This document shows, piece after piece, positions 34,239 to 41,890 of a DNA stretch of 41,890 nt. Below the pieces are notes generated by a model. That model saw nothing but the letters and a program-made list of their open reading frames with translations, ran no database searches and was not told the origin of the DNA. The stretch's first letter is position 1. Every line of letters begins with the position of its first letter. Source of the stretch: Natrinema soli (GTDB taxonomy: Archaea > Halobacteriota > Halobacteria > Halobacteriales > Natrialbaceae). The DNA lies in the NCBI RefSeq assembly GCF_028618695.1, contig NZ_JAQIVI010000081.1, forward strand, positions 1-41,890, written 5' to 3'. The position numbers and the translations under genes were made by a program.

Positions 34239-34260
34239 ACTACGTAGAAAAATCGTGCCT

Positions 34261-34584
34261 ATGCAAGAGTCACTCGATGACTATCAGAAGGTGTGTGAGA
34301 CGAATGAGATCCCCGACGATACTGGGCATGTCGTTTCTATCGACGACCATGAGATCGCGATATTTGAGGTAGACGACGAGTTCCTCGCCATTACGAACGT
34401 TTGTCCACATCAGGGTGGACCGCTCGCTGAAGGGAAGGTCGAGGAGAAAACGGTCTTCTGCCCGTGGCATGGCTACGAGTTCGATCTTGAGTCCGGGGAT
34501 CACATACAGGCGTTCTCGGACGACCTTTCCTGTGTCACGTACGATGTCGTAGTTCAGGACGACGCAGTTCATGTGAAGGTCTAA
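34261..34584 (+). CDS. Rieske-type [2Fe-2S] ferredoxin
   Basis: 107 residues. The cluster ligands are C48 and H50 (CPHQGGPL) and C67 and H70 (CPWHGYEFD), the exact C-x-H ... C-x2-H Rieske pattern. Small Rieske ferredoxins normally deliver electrons to ring-hydroxylating dioxygenases or related mono-oxygenases. No oxygenase alpha or beta subunit and no dedicated ferredoxin reductase is found in this window, so its partner is elsewhere or is one of the other enzymes here. Start is fixed by the TATA box and by the family length; the frame open upstream to 34111 is not part of it. Confidence 0.92.
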   Translation: MQESLDDYQKVCETNEIPDDTGHVVSIDDHEIAIFEVDDEFLAITNVCPHQGGPLAEGKVEEKTVFCPWHGYEFDLESGDHIQAFSDDLSCVTYDVVVQDDAVHVKV

Positions 34585-34763
34585 TCCAGACCTAACCCAT
34601 CAGTCACGACCCGTATTCGTCGAGCAGTTATTCATAACGTCAGCCGCGCGTTTCCGACTCGGGGGCCGTCCTCACCTTTCACGTCTATGTGTGCAGTTCC
34701 CGTCTTCGTCGATCTCGCCGTTTACAATATGCGTTGACAGGATACGTTTTCTGTCCTTCACGG

Positions 34764-35009
34764 TCACGTGTTGGCGATTTTGAGGGGAAGTAGGTCGCAT
34801 CCGCGCTCTTCACCTCGGTCATTGATGTGCTCACCACGATCCTCAGTTTCTGGGGAGACTATGAGCGCGTCGAACCGTGTCTCAAAGGCGATTCCGGCCG
34901 GTTCAGTGAGCTTTTTGCCCTCGAACTCGCGGCCGAACTTCGCGGAACACTCGAACAGTTCCGCTATGACTGATCTCGTTCCTCGAAGGGACGTATCACT
35001 GTTTCTCAT
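34764..35009 (-). CDS. Hypothetical 81-residue protein or gene fragment
   Basis: An acidic frame beginning MRNSDTSLRGTRSVIAELFE has GC-rich third positions typical of haloarchaeal coding DNA, in an otherwise geneless 675-base gap. No family is recognised, and no TATA-like box lies at the usual distance. The frame continues to look protein-like (KKLTEPAGIAFETRFDAL), so it may be the start of a truncated gene. The rest of the gap (34585-34763 and 35010-35259) holds nothing I can support except the promoter of the next gene. Confidence 0.35.
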   Translation of the reverse strand: MRNSDTSLRGTRSVIAELFECSAKFGREFEGKKLTEPAGIAFETRFDALIVSPETEDRGEHINDRGEERGCDLLPLKIANT

Positions 35010-35225
35010 GGCAATTTTTCGGCGCGAGCGAGTCGCTGGTCAATCCGATAGTTACTTTCCCCCCTCGAATGCCCGCTAGAGGTGGTATCGATGTTCATTG
35101 TGGATTGGATCGAACGGGCCATGTAACGCAACATCCATCTCAGTGCTTCCACCGGACGATGGCTTAATCGGTGTGTTCACGACGGGTCGCTCAGCGGATG
35201 TCGATAAGAAACCGAAAATTCCGAT

Positions 35226-35236
35226 AGACATATATC
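35226..35236 (+). promoter_or_regulatory. TATA box of the aldehyde dehydrogenase gene
   Basis: AGACATATATC is centred about 28 bases before ATG 35260 and rejects the longer in-frame start at 35098. Confidence 0.55.
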
Positions 35237-35259
35237 TCGCGGTTGTGACGATAAATACC

Positions 35260-36741
35260 ATGGCACAAGCACCTTCGGAGCCGTATGCCTTGGAAACCGA
35301 CTGGAACTACATCTACACGAATGGTGAAGAGAAGACGCCTAGAGGACAGGACGGTCTCGAGGTGAAAAACCCGGCCACACAAGAGAGTATCGCTGAAGTC
35401 CCCGACAGTACAGCACGCGACATCGATAACGCGGTCGCCGCTGCCGTCGAGGCTCAGGCAGAGTGGGCCGCGATGCCACCGCAGGCACGAGCCGAAGTCA
35501 TCCAGAAAGCGCTCGGGATCCTTCAGGAGAAGGGCGACATCATCGCCGAAAACTTGGTTGCTGAAGGCGGAAGTACGCAGTTCAAAGCAGGCGTTGAACT
35601 GGAGCAGTTGGCGCCGGGGATTATGGCCGAGGCCGCGAGCTTTCCAACCCGAATGGACGGCAAGCATGCGGATTCAGTTATCCCAAACAAGGAAAACGAG
35701 GTCCATCGGGAGCCGCAAGGGGTTATCGGAGTTATCTCACCGTGGAACTTCCCGTTCCACTTGTCGATGCGAGCTGTGGCTCCTGCACTCGCACTCGGCA
35801 ACGCTGTCGTGTTGAAACCGGACCCACATACACCCATCACCGGTGGTCTCATCCTCGCCAAACTGTTCGAGGATGCCGGCCTGCCTTCAGGTGTTCTCAA
35901 TGTCGTTCCCGGGGGTGCCGAAGCTGGTGCGCGAGTCGTGTCCAATCCTGATGTCGACGTTATCTCCTTTACCGGCTCGACTGAGGTAGGTAAACAGATT
36001 GGAGAAGTCGCGGGTCGAAACCTGAAGGTTCAAGCTCTCGAGTTAGGGGGGAACAACCCACAGATCGTACTCGAAGATGCCGAGCTCGATGTCGCACTGG
36101 ACGCTGCGACGTTCGGCTCATTTATGCACCAGGGCCAGGTCTGTATAAAGATTAACAGACATATTGTTCATGAGTCCATCGCCGACGAGTACACCGACCG
36201 GCTGACTGCACGTGCGGAAGGACTGACTGTCGGCGATCCGTCGAACCCCGATGTCGAGGTGGGCCCAATCATCAATGAATCTCAGCGTGATCAGATGATG
36301 GCGTTCCTTGAAGAAAGTATTGCACAAGGCGCGACGATCGAAACGGGTGGTGACAAGGATGACCTCTACGTTGAGCCGACCGTCCTTACGGACGTCTCGA
36401 ACGAGATGCCGATTTCGTGTAACGAGCACTTCGGGCCAATCGCTCCGATTATCACGTTCTCCGATATTGAGGAAGCGATTGCGATCGCTAATGACACGGG
36501 ATATGGACTCACCTCTTCAGTCCATACGAGAGATATTCAACGCGGAAAGTCAATCGCGAAGCGTATCGAGGCAGGGATGGTTCACTTGAACGACCAACCG
36601 ATTAACGACGAGCCACACATTCCGTTCGGCGGGACGAAGGCCTCTGGACTTGGTCGGTACAACACGGACGCGATCATTGAGGAGTTTACCGAAACGAAGT
36701 GGATCTCCGTACAGAACGAGCCGCGCGAATTCCCAATCTAA
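35260..36741 (+). CDS. NAD(P)-dependent aldehyde dehydrogenase (benzaldehyde/vanillin dehydrogenase-like)
   Basis: 493 residues, complete ALDH fold. The catalytic Cys is C295 (FMHQGQVCIKINR) and the general-base Glu is E261 (LELGGNNPQIV), 34 residues apart as in canonical ALDHs. Cofactor segments GVISPWNFPFHLSMRAVAPA and FTGSTEVGKQIGE are clear. The GVIGVISPWNFPFHLSMR and FMHQGQ signatures resemble the aromatic aldehyde dehydrogenase branch (benzaldehyde, vanillin, salicylaldehyde), but specificity cannot be proven by eye. An aldehyde dehydrogenase in this island would make sense if a side chain is removed by retro-aldol or hydratase/lyase chemistry that releases an aldehyde. Confidence 0.9.
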   Translation: MAQAPSEPYALETDWNYIYTNGEEKTPRGQDGLEVKNPATQESIAEVPDSTARDIDNAVAAAVEAQAEWAAMPPQARAEVIQKALGILQEKGDIIAENLVAEGGSTQFKAGVELEQLAPGIMAEAASFPTRMDGKHADSVIPNKENEVHREPQGVIGVISPWNFPFHLSMRAVAPALALGNAVVLKPDPHTPITGGLILAKLFEDAGLPSGVLNVVPGGAEAGARVVSNPDVDVISFTGSTEVGKQIGEVAGRNLKVQALELGGNNPQIVLEDAELDVALDAATFGSFMHQGQVCIKINRHIVHESIADEYTDRLTARAEGLTVGDPSNPDVEVGPIINESQRDQMMAFLEESIAQGATIETGGDKDDLYVEPTVLTDVSNEMPISCNEHFGPIAPIITFSDIEEAIAIANDTGYGLTSSVHTRDIQRGKSIAKRIEAGMVHLNDQPINDEPHIPFGGTKASGLGRYNTDAIIEEFTETKWISVQNEPREFPI

Positions 36742-37236
36742 ACGGGCGTACCCGAGCTTCGCTGTTCTTTCCTTCTCGTTTAAATTCACCCAGCCCATCA
36801 CCCATATGTTTATGATATATCCACTGGCAGATGCTGAATCGGAAGTGAAGGTGCGGAAGAGCCCTTCCGATTAGATCGATACGACACCATTTCGATTCAG
36901 GATCTATAACTAACGTGGCTGATGAATATATTCACATTGCCAGATAGAAGTGATATGTGCAGAATGTAGAGAGAGAAGCGGACCCTCGTGACGAGATAGT
37001 TCGAACCCTGCCTGTTGATTTTCCGGGATATAGAACTCTGAATACGTCTTATATTGGATGATTCCAAGAAAAATCGCGAGTGAGGTGAACTAATGTGTGG
37101 TATCTAAGCCAAGTCTAACATAATTCCATATACCTTTACACTTGTTGTATCGGTTATGTAACTATGGTTAGTGGGGATAATTGTCATTCATGAATACGAT
37201 AACTATTAATATCTCTGGTGAAAAACAGGGTATGAG
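36742..37236. other. 495-base AT-rich intergenic stretch
   Basis: No convincing gene. The composition shifts here from the GC-rich catabolic island to the AT-rich transporter operon. A short imperfect hairpin (TCGGAAG ... CTTCCGA, about 36839-36870) follows the aldehyde dehydrogenase gene and could be involved in transcript ending. The last 35 bases hold the dctP promoter box. Confidence 0.45.
37203..37213 (+). promoter_or_regulatory. TATA-like box of the TRAP transporter operon
   Basis: CTATTAATATC is centred about 29 bases before ATG 37237. No equivalent box is seen before dctQ or dctM, which fits one operon transcript. Confidence 0.5.
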
Positions 37237-38259
37237 ATGGCACCACATAGTCGTCGAGATGTCCTGAGTTACGGGGTTGGAGCAACTGCATTGGTTGGAA
37301 TGGCTGGCTGCATGAGTACTGATTCCAACTCGCTCAGTTTTGCAAGTGGTTGGTCAGAGAATGACTGGCGCTCTGAAGCAGTAGAACGTCACTTCATGGA
37401 TCGGGTGAACGAACATGCAGATGAAGAAGTGGAGTGGGAATACCATCCTGATCAGCAGTTAGGTGGCTTTGAAGAGATGCATCAACTTGTACAGGGAGGA
37501 TCAGTGGATATGGCCATAACACTGCCTCCATATCTGCCTGGCTCCTACCAATTATCTGAAGTTGGTTTAATTCCGGGGCTAGTGACGGACCAAAAATCGG
37601 CGAGTGAGTCCTTTTGGCGACTCCTTAGCCCGGAACAAGACGGGACATTATTCGAAGAGGAGTTTGAACCGAACGGTCTTCGACCAGTGATGGCTTCACA
37701 AGTATATCCTGCAGAACTTTGCATGGGAAGTGAGAGAATTGAAACCATAGATGAGGTTGAGGGGAAACTGATCAGGACCTCTGGTTCAATCGGTGAATGG
37801 ACTGTCAACGCTATGGGAGCCTCACCCGTAACAATGTCGGGATCTGAGGTATACAATGCTCTTGATCAAGGGACAATTGAGGGGACTATCTCACCACTTA
37901 CCGTGTTGAATTCATCAAGCCAGCATGAGGTGATAAATTACATGACTGAAGATCTAAAAATCCAATCATTCCCTGAAGTCTATAGTATGAATGTTGATTC
38001 TTGGAACAATCTTTCAGATGGTACTCAAGAGGCATTTATCACAGCAGCAGATGAAGTGATCACCAATCGGCATGATGCTATGATGGATAAGGTGGAATCT
38101 GATAGAGAGGCTATTGGCGATAGCATTGAATATTACAGTGTTGACGATCCTAATGCCTGGGAAAATCAACTTTCTAGCGTCCAGGATAGATGGATTGAAA
38201 GCTTTGATGATCAAGAGTTGGCTGAAACGGTCCTAGAAAAATTCGGTAGCGAGGCCTAA
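37237..38259 (+). CDS. dctP: TRAP transporter substrate-binding lipoprotein, DctP family
   Basis: 340 residues. A twin-arginine signal with RR at residues 6-7 (SRRDVLSYGVGATALVG) and a lipobox ending at C25 (GMAGC) predict a Tat-exported lipoprotein, the usual haloarchaeal way to anchor binding proteins. The DctP core is visible: LGGFEEMHQLVQGGSVDMAI and, for ligand binding, GKLIRTSGSIGEW then MSGSEVYNALDQGTIEG. It captures a carboxylate-type solute outside the cell and hands it to the DctQ/DctM pair that follows 3 bases later. Codon use is clearly more AT-rich than that of the catabolic genes, suggesting a separate origin. Confidence 0.92.
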   Translation: MAPHSRRDVLSYGVGATALVGMAGCMSTDSNSLSFASGWSENDWRSEAVERHFMDRVNEHADEEVEWEYHPDQQLGGFEEMHQLVQGGSVDMAITLPPYLPGSYQLSEVGLIPGLVTDQKSASESFWRLLSPEQDGTLFEEEFEPNGLRPVMASQVYPAELCMGSERIETIDEVEGKLIRTSGSIGEWTVNAMGASPVTMSGSEVYNALDQGTIEGTISPLTVLNSSSQHEVINYMTEDLKIQSFPEVYSMNVDSWNNLSDGTQEAFITAADEVITNRHDAMMDKVESDREAIGDSIEYYSVDDPNAWENQLSSVQDRWIESFDDQELAETVLEKFGSEA

Positions 38260-38261
38260 GA

Positions 38262-38792
38262 ATGGTACTAAAAGAACTGCTCACTCAAATCGAAAATGGG
38301 GGGAGACTATTAGCGAATATATCTGCTGGATTCCTAATGATACTGGTTACTGCAAGTACTATTGGCCGGTATCTCTTTAGTAACCCTATCCCGAATGTCG
38401 TCACAATTGTAGAGATGTATCTTATGCCATTACTCATATTTGGAGCTGCATCTCTTGTCCAGCGTAATAACGATCATATCGTTGTTGATGCACTCCATCG
38501 GAGGTTCCAAACCCGGACGAAGAGCCTTATTTCTGTTATCAGTTTGGCGATTGGGATATCCATATTTGGTCTCATCTCTATACTATCTATACAGGAGGGC
38601 GCGATATTAACGATAGAGGGATCTCAGACTAGCGGCCAATTGTCGCTACCTATTGGCCCTTCGTGGCTCATAGTGGGTTTTGGGCTTCTAGTTCTCTGTG
38701 CGCGGATGTTTGAACAACTGATCACAAACCTCTTGGATCTAATTGCTGAATATGACAGCAGTACAACCGAACTATTTTCTAGGTGGGTATAA
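38262..38792 (+). CDS. dctQ: TRAP transporter small permease, DctQ family
   Basis: 176 residues with four predicted membrane helices (about 17-38, 48-67, 92-115 and 132-153), the family's normal topology. It contains the family-type segments VEMYLMPLLIFGAASLVQRN and VDALHRRF. It starts 3 bases after dctP and ends 4 bases before dctM, so the three genes are one operon. It pairs with DctM to form the ion-driven membrane unit. Confidence 0.9.
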   Translation: MVLKELLTQIENGGRLLANISAGFLMILVTASTIGRYLFSNPIPNVVTIVEMYLMPLLIFGAASLVQRNNDHIVVDALHRRFQTRTKSLISVISLAIGISIFGLISILSIQEGAILTIEGSQTSGQLSLPIGPSWLIVGFGLLVLCARMFEQLITNLLDLIAEYDSSTTELFSRWV

Positions 38793-38795
38793 CAC

Positions 38796-40085
38796 ATGAT
38801 CGAATTAATTCTCCACCTTCTTCCAGTCGTGATTATGCTCTTTCTTTTACTGGTTGGTGTCCCTGTTGCCATTTCCCTTGGATTTGCTGGGTCAATTGGG
38901 CTTCTCCTTTTCTTTGGCCCAGATCAATTATTTGGAATACTTCTTTCTACACCACGCGCAGAAACTGCTGCCTATACACTTTCGGTCCTACCGATGTTTA
39001 TCCTGTTAGCAGAGTTCGTGTCTGTCTCAGGACTCGCATCAGATGTTTTTGAGACAGGACAGCGTTGGCTATCCCACATTCCAGGAGGTCTGGCAATGGC
39101 GACAACTCTTGCAAATGGTGGGTTTGCGGTCCTTGCTGGATCAAGTCTTGCTTCTGCAGCGACGATGTCTCGGATTGCTGTACCTGAAATGCGAAAATAC
39201 GGCTACAATGATCAGCTTAGTATGGGTACGGTTACTGCGTCTGGTACGTTTGCTATTATGCTTCCCCCTAGTGTTGCCTTAATCATCTATGGGGTCTGGA
39301 CCGAAACATCAATCGGTAATCTATTCCTCGCAGGAATTGTCCCCGGCATCTTAACCTTAGTTGGGTATCTCTTCCTCATCTTATTTTGGGTAACAATAGA
39401 TCCTGATGCAAGCGGTGAGGTGCGTTCTTATTCTTGGAAAGACCGCATGACAAGTGTGAAGAAAATATGGCCTGTTGGGATAATAGCCCTATTTGTTCTT
39501 GGGGGTATTTATTCAGGAGCAATTACAGTAGTAGAGGCTGGTGCTGTAGGGGCAGCAAGTGCACTTTTAGTTGCACTCACTCACCGAACAGACCGTAACA
39601 GCCTCTATGGCGCTCTTGACGAAACAGTTACAACGACTAGTATGATTTTTCTTGTTATAATCGGCGCAGTTATTTTCACTAGATATCTAGCTTTCACTGG
39701 GATTACTAGGCAATTGATTGATGGTATTACAAGCCTCCCAGTTGGAGAACTTGGAACAACACTGATAGTACTAGCAGTTATCATCTTCCTTGGGACCTTT
39801 ATGAACCAAATTGCTATTCTCATACTCTTATTACCAGTACTTTATCCGCTATTTGTTACCAACTTCGGGTACTCACCTATCTGGCTAGGTATTATAATGA
39901 TAAAATCTGGCGAGATTGGACTTGTCACGCCCCCACTTGGTATGAATATCTATGTGGCTACTAGTGTTATCGATGTAGACATCAAAGATGCGTTTCGCGG
40001 GGCTGCCCCCTTCATAATTATTGACTTGATCATCCTTGGCATTCTACTCGCCTTCCCGGATATAACAACAATATTAATAAATTAA
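38796..40085 (+). CDS. dctM: TRAP transporter large permease, DctM family
   Basis: 429 residues with about 12 hydrophobic helices. Family features include LPMFILLAEFVSVSGLASDV, the serine/alanine-rich NGGFAVLAGSSLASAATMSR, the LPPSVALIIYG segment and the conserved GEIGLVTPPLGMNIYVA near the C-terminus. It uses the sodium or proton gradient to import the ligand delivered by DctP. AT-rich codons match dctP and dctQ. Because the operon adjoins the aromatic-type catabolic island, it may import the island's substrate, but only position supports this. Confidence 0.92.
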   Translation: MIELILHLLPVVIMLFLLLVGVPVAISLGFAGSIGLLLFFGPDQLFGILLSTPRAETAAYTLSVLPMFILLAEFVSVSGLASDVFETGQRWLSHIPGGLAMATTLANGGFAVLAGSSLASAATMSRIAVPEMRKYGYNDQLSMGTVTASGTFAIMLPPSVALIIYGVWTETSIGNLFLAGIVPGILTLVGYLFLILFWVTIDPDASGEVRSYSWKDRMTSVKKIWPVGIIALFVLGGIYSGAITVVEAGAVGAASALLVALTHRTDRNSLYGALDETVTTTSMIFLVIIGAVIFTRYLAFTGITRQLIDGITSLPVGELGTTLIVLAVIIFLGTFMNQIAILILLLPVLYPLFVTNFGYSPIWLGIIMIKSGEIGLVTPPLGMNIYVATSVIDVDIKDAFRGAAPFIIIDLIILGILLAFPDITTILIN

Positions 40086-40510
40086 CTCTTTTATATTTCA
40101 TAGATAGGAATACTTTCAATAGCATTATCTGCACAAACTGTAGTTGAGAACTATTATACCACAATTGGTTCGCTACCGCATGAAGTGGAGAGATTACGTT
40201 ACAGTCGGTGGCGATCAGCCACCGACTCGATGGCATTGTCTCCGTCAGTAGGCGTCTGAAGTCACTAGTTACCATAGATGCGGTTATCTGGTGGCCGACT
40301 TCTGCGGACGACTCAATGCGCTGTGAGGATCGTTCACATTGCTCTGGTTACTTCTCGATAAACTCTTCAAACGGCCATCATCAGGGGCGACGCTCGTCTC
40401 GGCGGGACATCGCCATGGTTGCTTGGACACAATTCAGTTAGCGGATTTCTCGACTAACGACTTTATGAAGTACTAAGCATAACAGTACTACAGACAGTGA
40501 GGTTCTATGA
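40086..40510. other. Intergenic stretch after the TRAP operon
   Basis: 425 bases with no gene I can support; it separates dctM from the convergent UspA gene. It holds the perfect hairpin at 40203-40227. A 77-codon frame at 40208-40441 starts inside that hairpin and has no family resemblance. Confidence 0.45.
40203..40227. repeat. Perfect hairpin, 10-bp arms and 5-base loop
   Basis: AGTCGGTGGC (40203-40212) and GCCACCGACT (40218-40227) are exact reverse complements around GATCA. It is 118 bases after the dctM stop and could shape or end the transporter transcript, or be an end of a small mobile element. No T-run follows it, so it is not a typical terminator. Confidence 0.7.
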
Positions 40511-40945
40511 TTATTTGTGTGCGCTGGTGACAAATACAGGGCATTCTGCATTAAGGAGTATTGATTGGGCAACGCTTCCAAAGAGAACCTTTCCAACAGG
40601 GCTTCTCTTTCTAGCGTTTATTGCGATTGCATTGGCATTAATTTCTTTGGCAGTCTCTAATATCGCTTCTGATGGATCCCCATGTGTATGTTGCGTTGTG
40701 ACTGAAACACCTTCGTCTTCCAAGATGTCTTCTAACTTTTGTACGCTTTCTGGCATCTCCCCTTCCTCGTACAAATCTTCTGACGATATTTTTTTACCAT
40801 CTGTATCATTGAATTCAAATTCTTCGAACACATTTAGGATCGTAATCTCTATCTCTTCTTCTGCATTGGGTAGTTGAATAATATCTCTGCTCATCTGTTC
40901 CACTGAATCCGGCACCGTATCTAGACCAACTAATATGTGATACAT
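40511..40945 (-). CDS. UspA-family universal stress protein
   Basis: 144 residues from ATG 40945 (MYHILVGLDTVPDSVEQMS). The ATG at 40969 is rejected because the UspA fold begins at YHILVGLD and a GAATAATAG box lies about 30 bases before 40945. The nucleotide-binding region reads NARKRSPVGKVLFGSVAQ: the later Gly and Ser are kept but the first Gly of G-x2-G is Ala, unlike the UspA at 1428-1823. UspA genes often sit beside TRAP transporters, where one is known to regulate uptake of ectoine. It is AT-rich, like the transporter genes, and converges on them. Confidence 0.88.
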   Translation of the reverse strand: MYHILVGLDTVPDSVEQMSRDIIQLPNAEEEIEITILNVFEEFEFNDTDGKKISSEDLYEEGEMPESVQKLEDILEDEGVSVTTQHTHGDPSEAILETAKEINANAIAINARKRSPVGKVLFGSVAQSILLNAECPVFVTSAHK

Positions 40946-41214
40946 ATATATATATTGCGACGGTATCATACACTATTATTCTTCCGTTTCCATTCAAGTC
41001 AGGAACTAACTTTTCTTCACACGCTTTTTCAGAAGAAGATTGATTTACTCCTACATAGCTACAACGAGAAGAAGAGTAAGTGTGATAAATAGGAAGCACT
41101 GGCAGTGTGTTTTAAACCACTATCGGCAAGTTGGTTTCTCGAGGTTGCTTCTAAGCCAATACGCCATAATAGGAAAGCTATTAGTTCTATGTTAGCGATA
41201 ACCTTGAATAGAGG

Positions 41215-41890
41215 AATGAAAATTCTTGTTACCGTCAAAGAAGTTGCAACTGTCGAAGACGAGTTCGAAATCGAGGGAACCAAAATTGCGCAGCAGCACC
41301 TCGGTGCCGACTTGAACGAGTGGGACGATTACGCGATCGAGGAGGCCGTCCAACTTCAGGAGGATGACGTTGCTAACGAGGTCGTCTCCGTCACCATCGG
41401 TCCGGAGGACTGCGAACAGACCATCCGGCAGGCCCTCGCAAAAGGTGCTGACCGCGCCGTCCGCGTCTGGGATGACTCTCTCGAGGATGTCGACCTGCTC
41501 GACGTTAACGCCAAGACGGAGATTCTCAGCGCCGTCATCGAGGAAGAGGACCCCGACCTCGTGCTCACCGGCGTCCAGGCCGGCGACGACAGCTTCGCCG
41601 CGACCGGCGTTTCGGTGGCCGAGAACCTCGGCTTCCAGTGGGGCGCGGTCGTCAACCACCTCGAGCACGACCTCGAGGACGGCATCGCCTCCGTGCGACG
41701 CGAACTCGAGGGCGGCGTCGAGGAACTCACCGAACTCGAGCTACCGGCCGTCTTGACGATTCAGACGGGGATCAACGAGCCTCGCTACGCGAGCCTGCGC
41801 GGTATTCGGCAGGCTCAGCGGAAAGAACTCGACGTCAAGGCCCTCGCCGATATCGGCGTCGACGAGAGTACCATCGAATCCGAACTCGAC
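41215..41890 (+). CDS. etfB: Electron transfer flavoprotein beta subunit (partial, runs off window)
   Basis: The first 225 residues are present; the end lies beyond 41890. The start MKILVTVKEVATVEDEFEIE and the AMP-region motifs LNEWDDYAIEEAVQL, ALAKGADRAVRVWDD and VLTGVQAGDDSFAATGVSVA identify ETF beta. The usual partner etfA probably follows outside the window. ETF takes electrons from acyl-CoA dehydrogenases, so this gene links functionally to the two dehydrogenases at 23373 and 25808. An AGAGG lies immediately before the ATG, and an AGCTATTAG box is about 34 bases upstream. Codon use returns to strongly GC-rich here. Confidence 0.93.

Noticed and set aside
1..41890. CRISPR arrays, tRNA or rRNA genes
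   Set aside because: No regularly spaced repeats and no tRNA-like cloverleaf or rRNA segments were seen by eye on either strand; a covariance-model scan would be the decisive test.

Overview
The window is haloarchaeal chromosome or megaplasmid. The proteins are strongly acidic and most genes use GC-rich third positions. Many genes are preceded by a BRE/TATA-like box 26-33 bases before the chosen ATG, with no leader, which is the usual haloarchaeal arrangement. The solute-binding lipoprotein has a twin-arginine signal, and the insertion-sequence remnants and the RdfA/SMC-like pair are haloarchaeal types. The genus cannot be named from this alone.

Left part (1-8233), GC-rich: the 3' part of an FAD aromatic-type monooxygenase, the tail of a broken membrane protein, a UspA protein, a large YdiJ-type FAD/Fe-S 2-hydroxyacid dehydrogenase, an orphan alpha subunit of an ADP-forming acyl-CoA synthetase, and an SLC13-type anion transporter.

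Middle-left (about 8230-14430), AT-rich: an insertion-sequence graveyard (one IS630-type transposase and at least two IS6-type transposases, all broken). It surrounds an intact pair of co-oriented genes: an SMC-like ATPase with a zinc-hook-like CxxC and an RdfA-family protein.

Centre and right (14476-36741) is a catabolic island: an IclR regulator; two thiolase-like/DUF35 pairs; an AMP-forming acyl-CoA ligase; one alpha-methylacyl-CoA-racemase-like protein and two class III CoA-transferases; two acyl-CoA dehydrogenases; two enoyl-CoA hydratases; a short 3-hydroxyacyl-CoA dehydrogenase; a gentisate 1,2-dioxygenase-type bicupin; an amidohydrolase-2 protein; an FAH-family hydrolase; a Rieske ferredoxin; and an aldehyde dehydrogenase. 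The gene content suggests this scheme: a carboxylic acid, probably aryl-alkyl or branched, is activated to its CoA thioester, epimerised, dehydrogenated and hydrated. Its side chain is then cut by thiolase-like/DUF35 pairs that lack the thiolase cysteine, possibly by retro-aldol chemistry. A released aldehyde would be oxidised and the ring opened at gentisate, with an FAH hydrolase finishing to central metabolites. Electrons from the acyl-CoA dehydrogenases would pass to the ETF whose beta subunit starts at the right edge.

Right end (37237-41890): a clearly more AT-rich TRAP transporter operon (dctP-dctQ-dctM), probably an uptake system for a carboxylate, then a second UspA protein and the start of etfB. 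Most catabolic genes have their own promoter-like box, so the island looks like a regulon of single genes more than a long operon. The proposed substrate and route are inference; the families and residues are read from the sequence.
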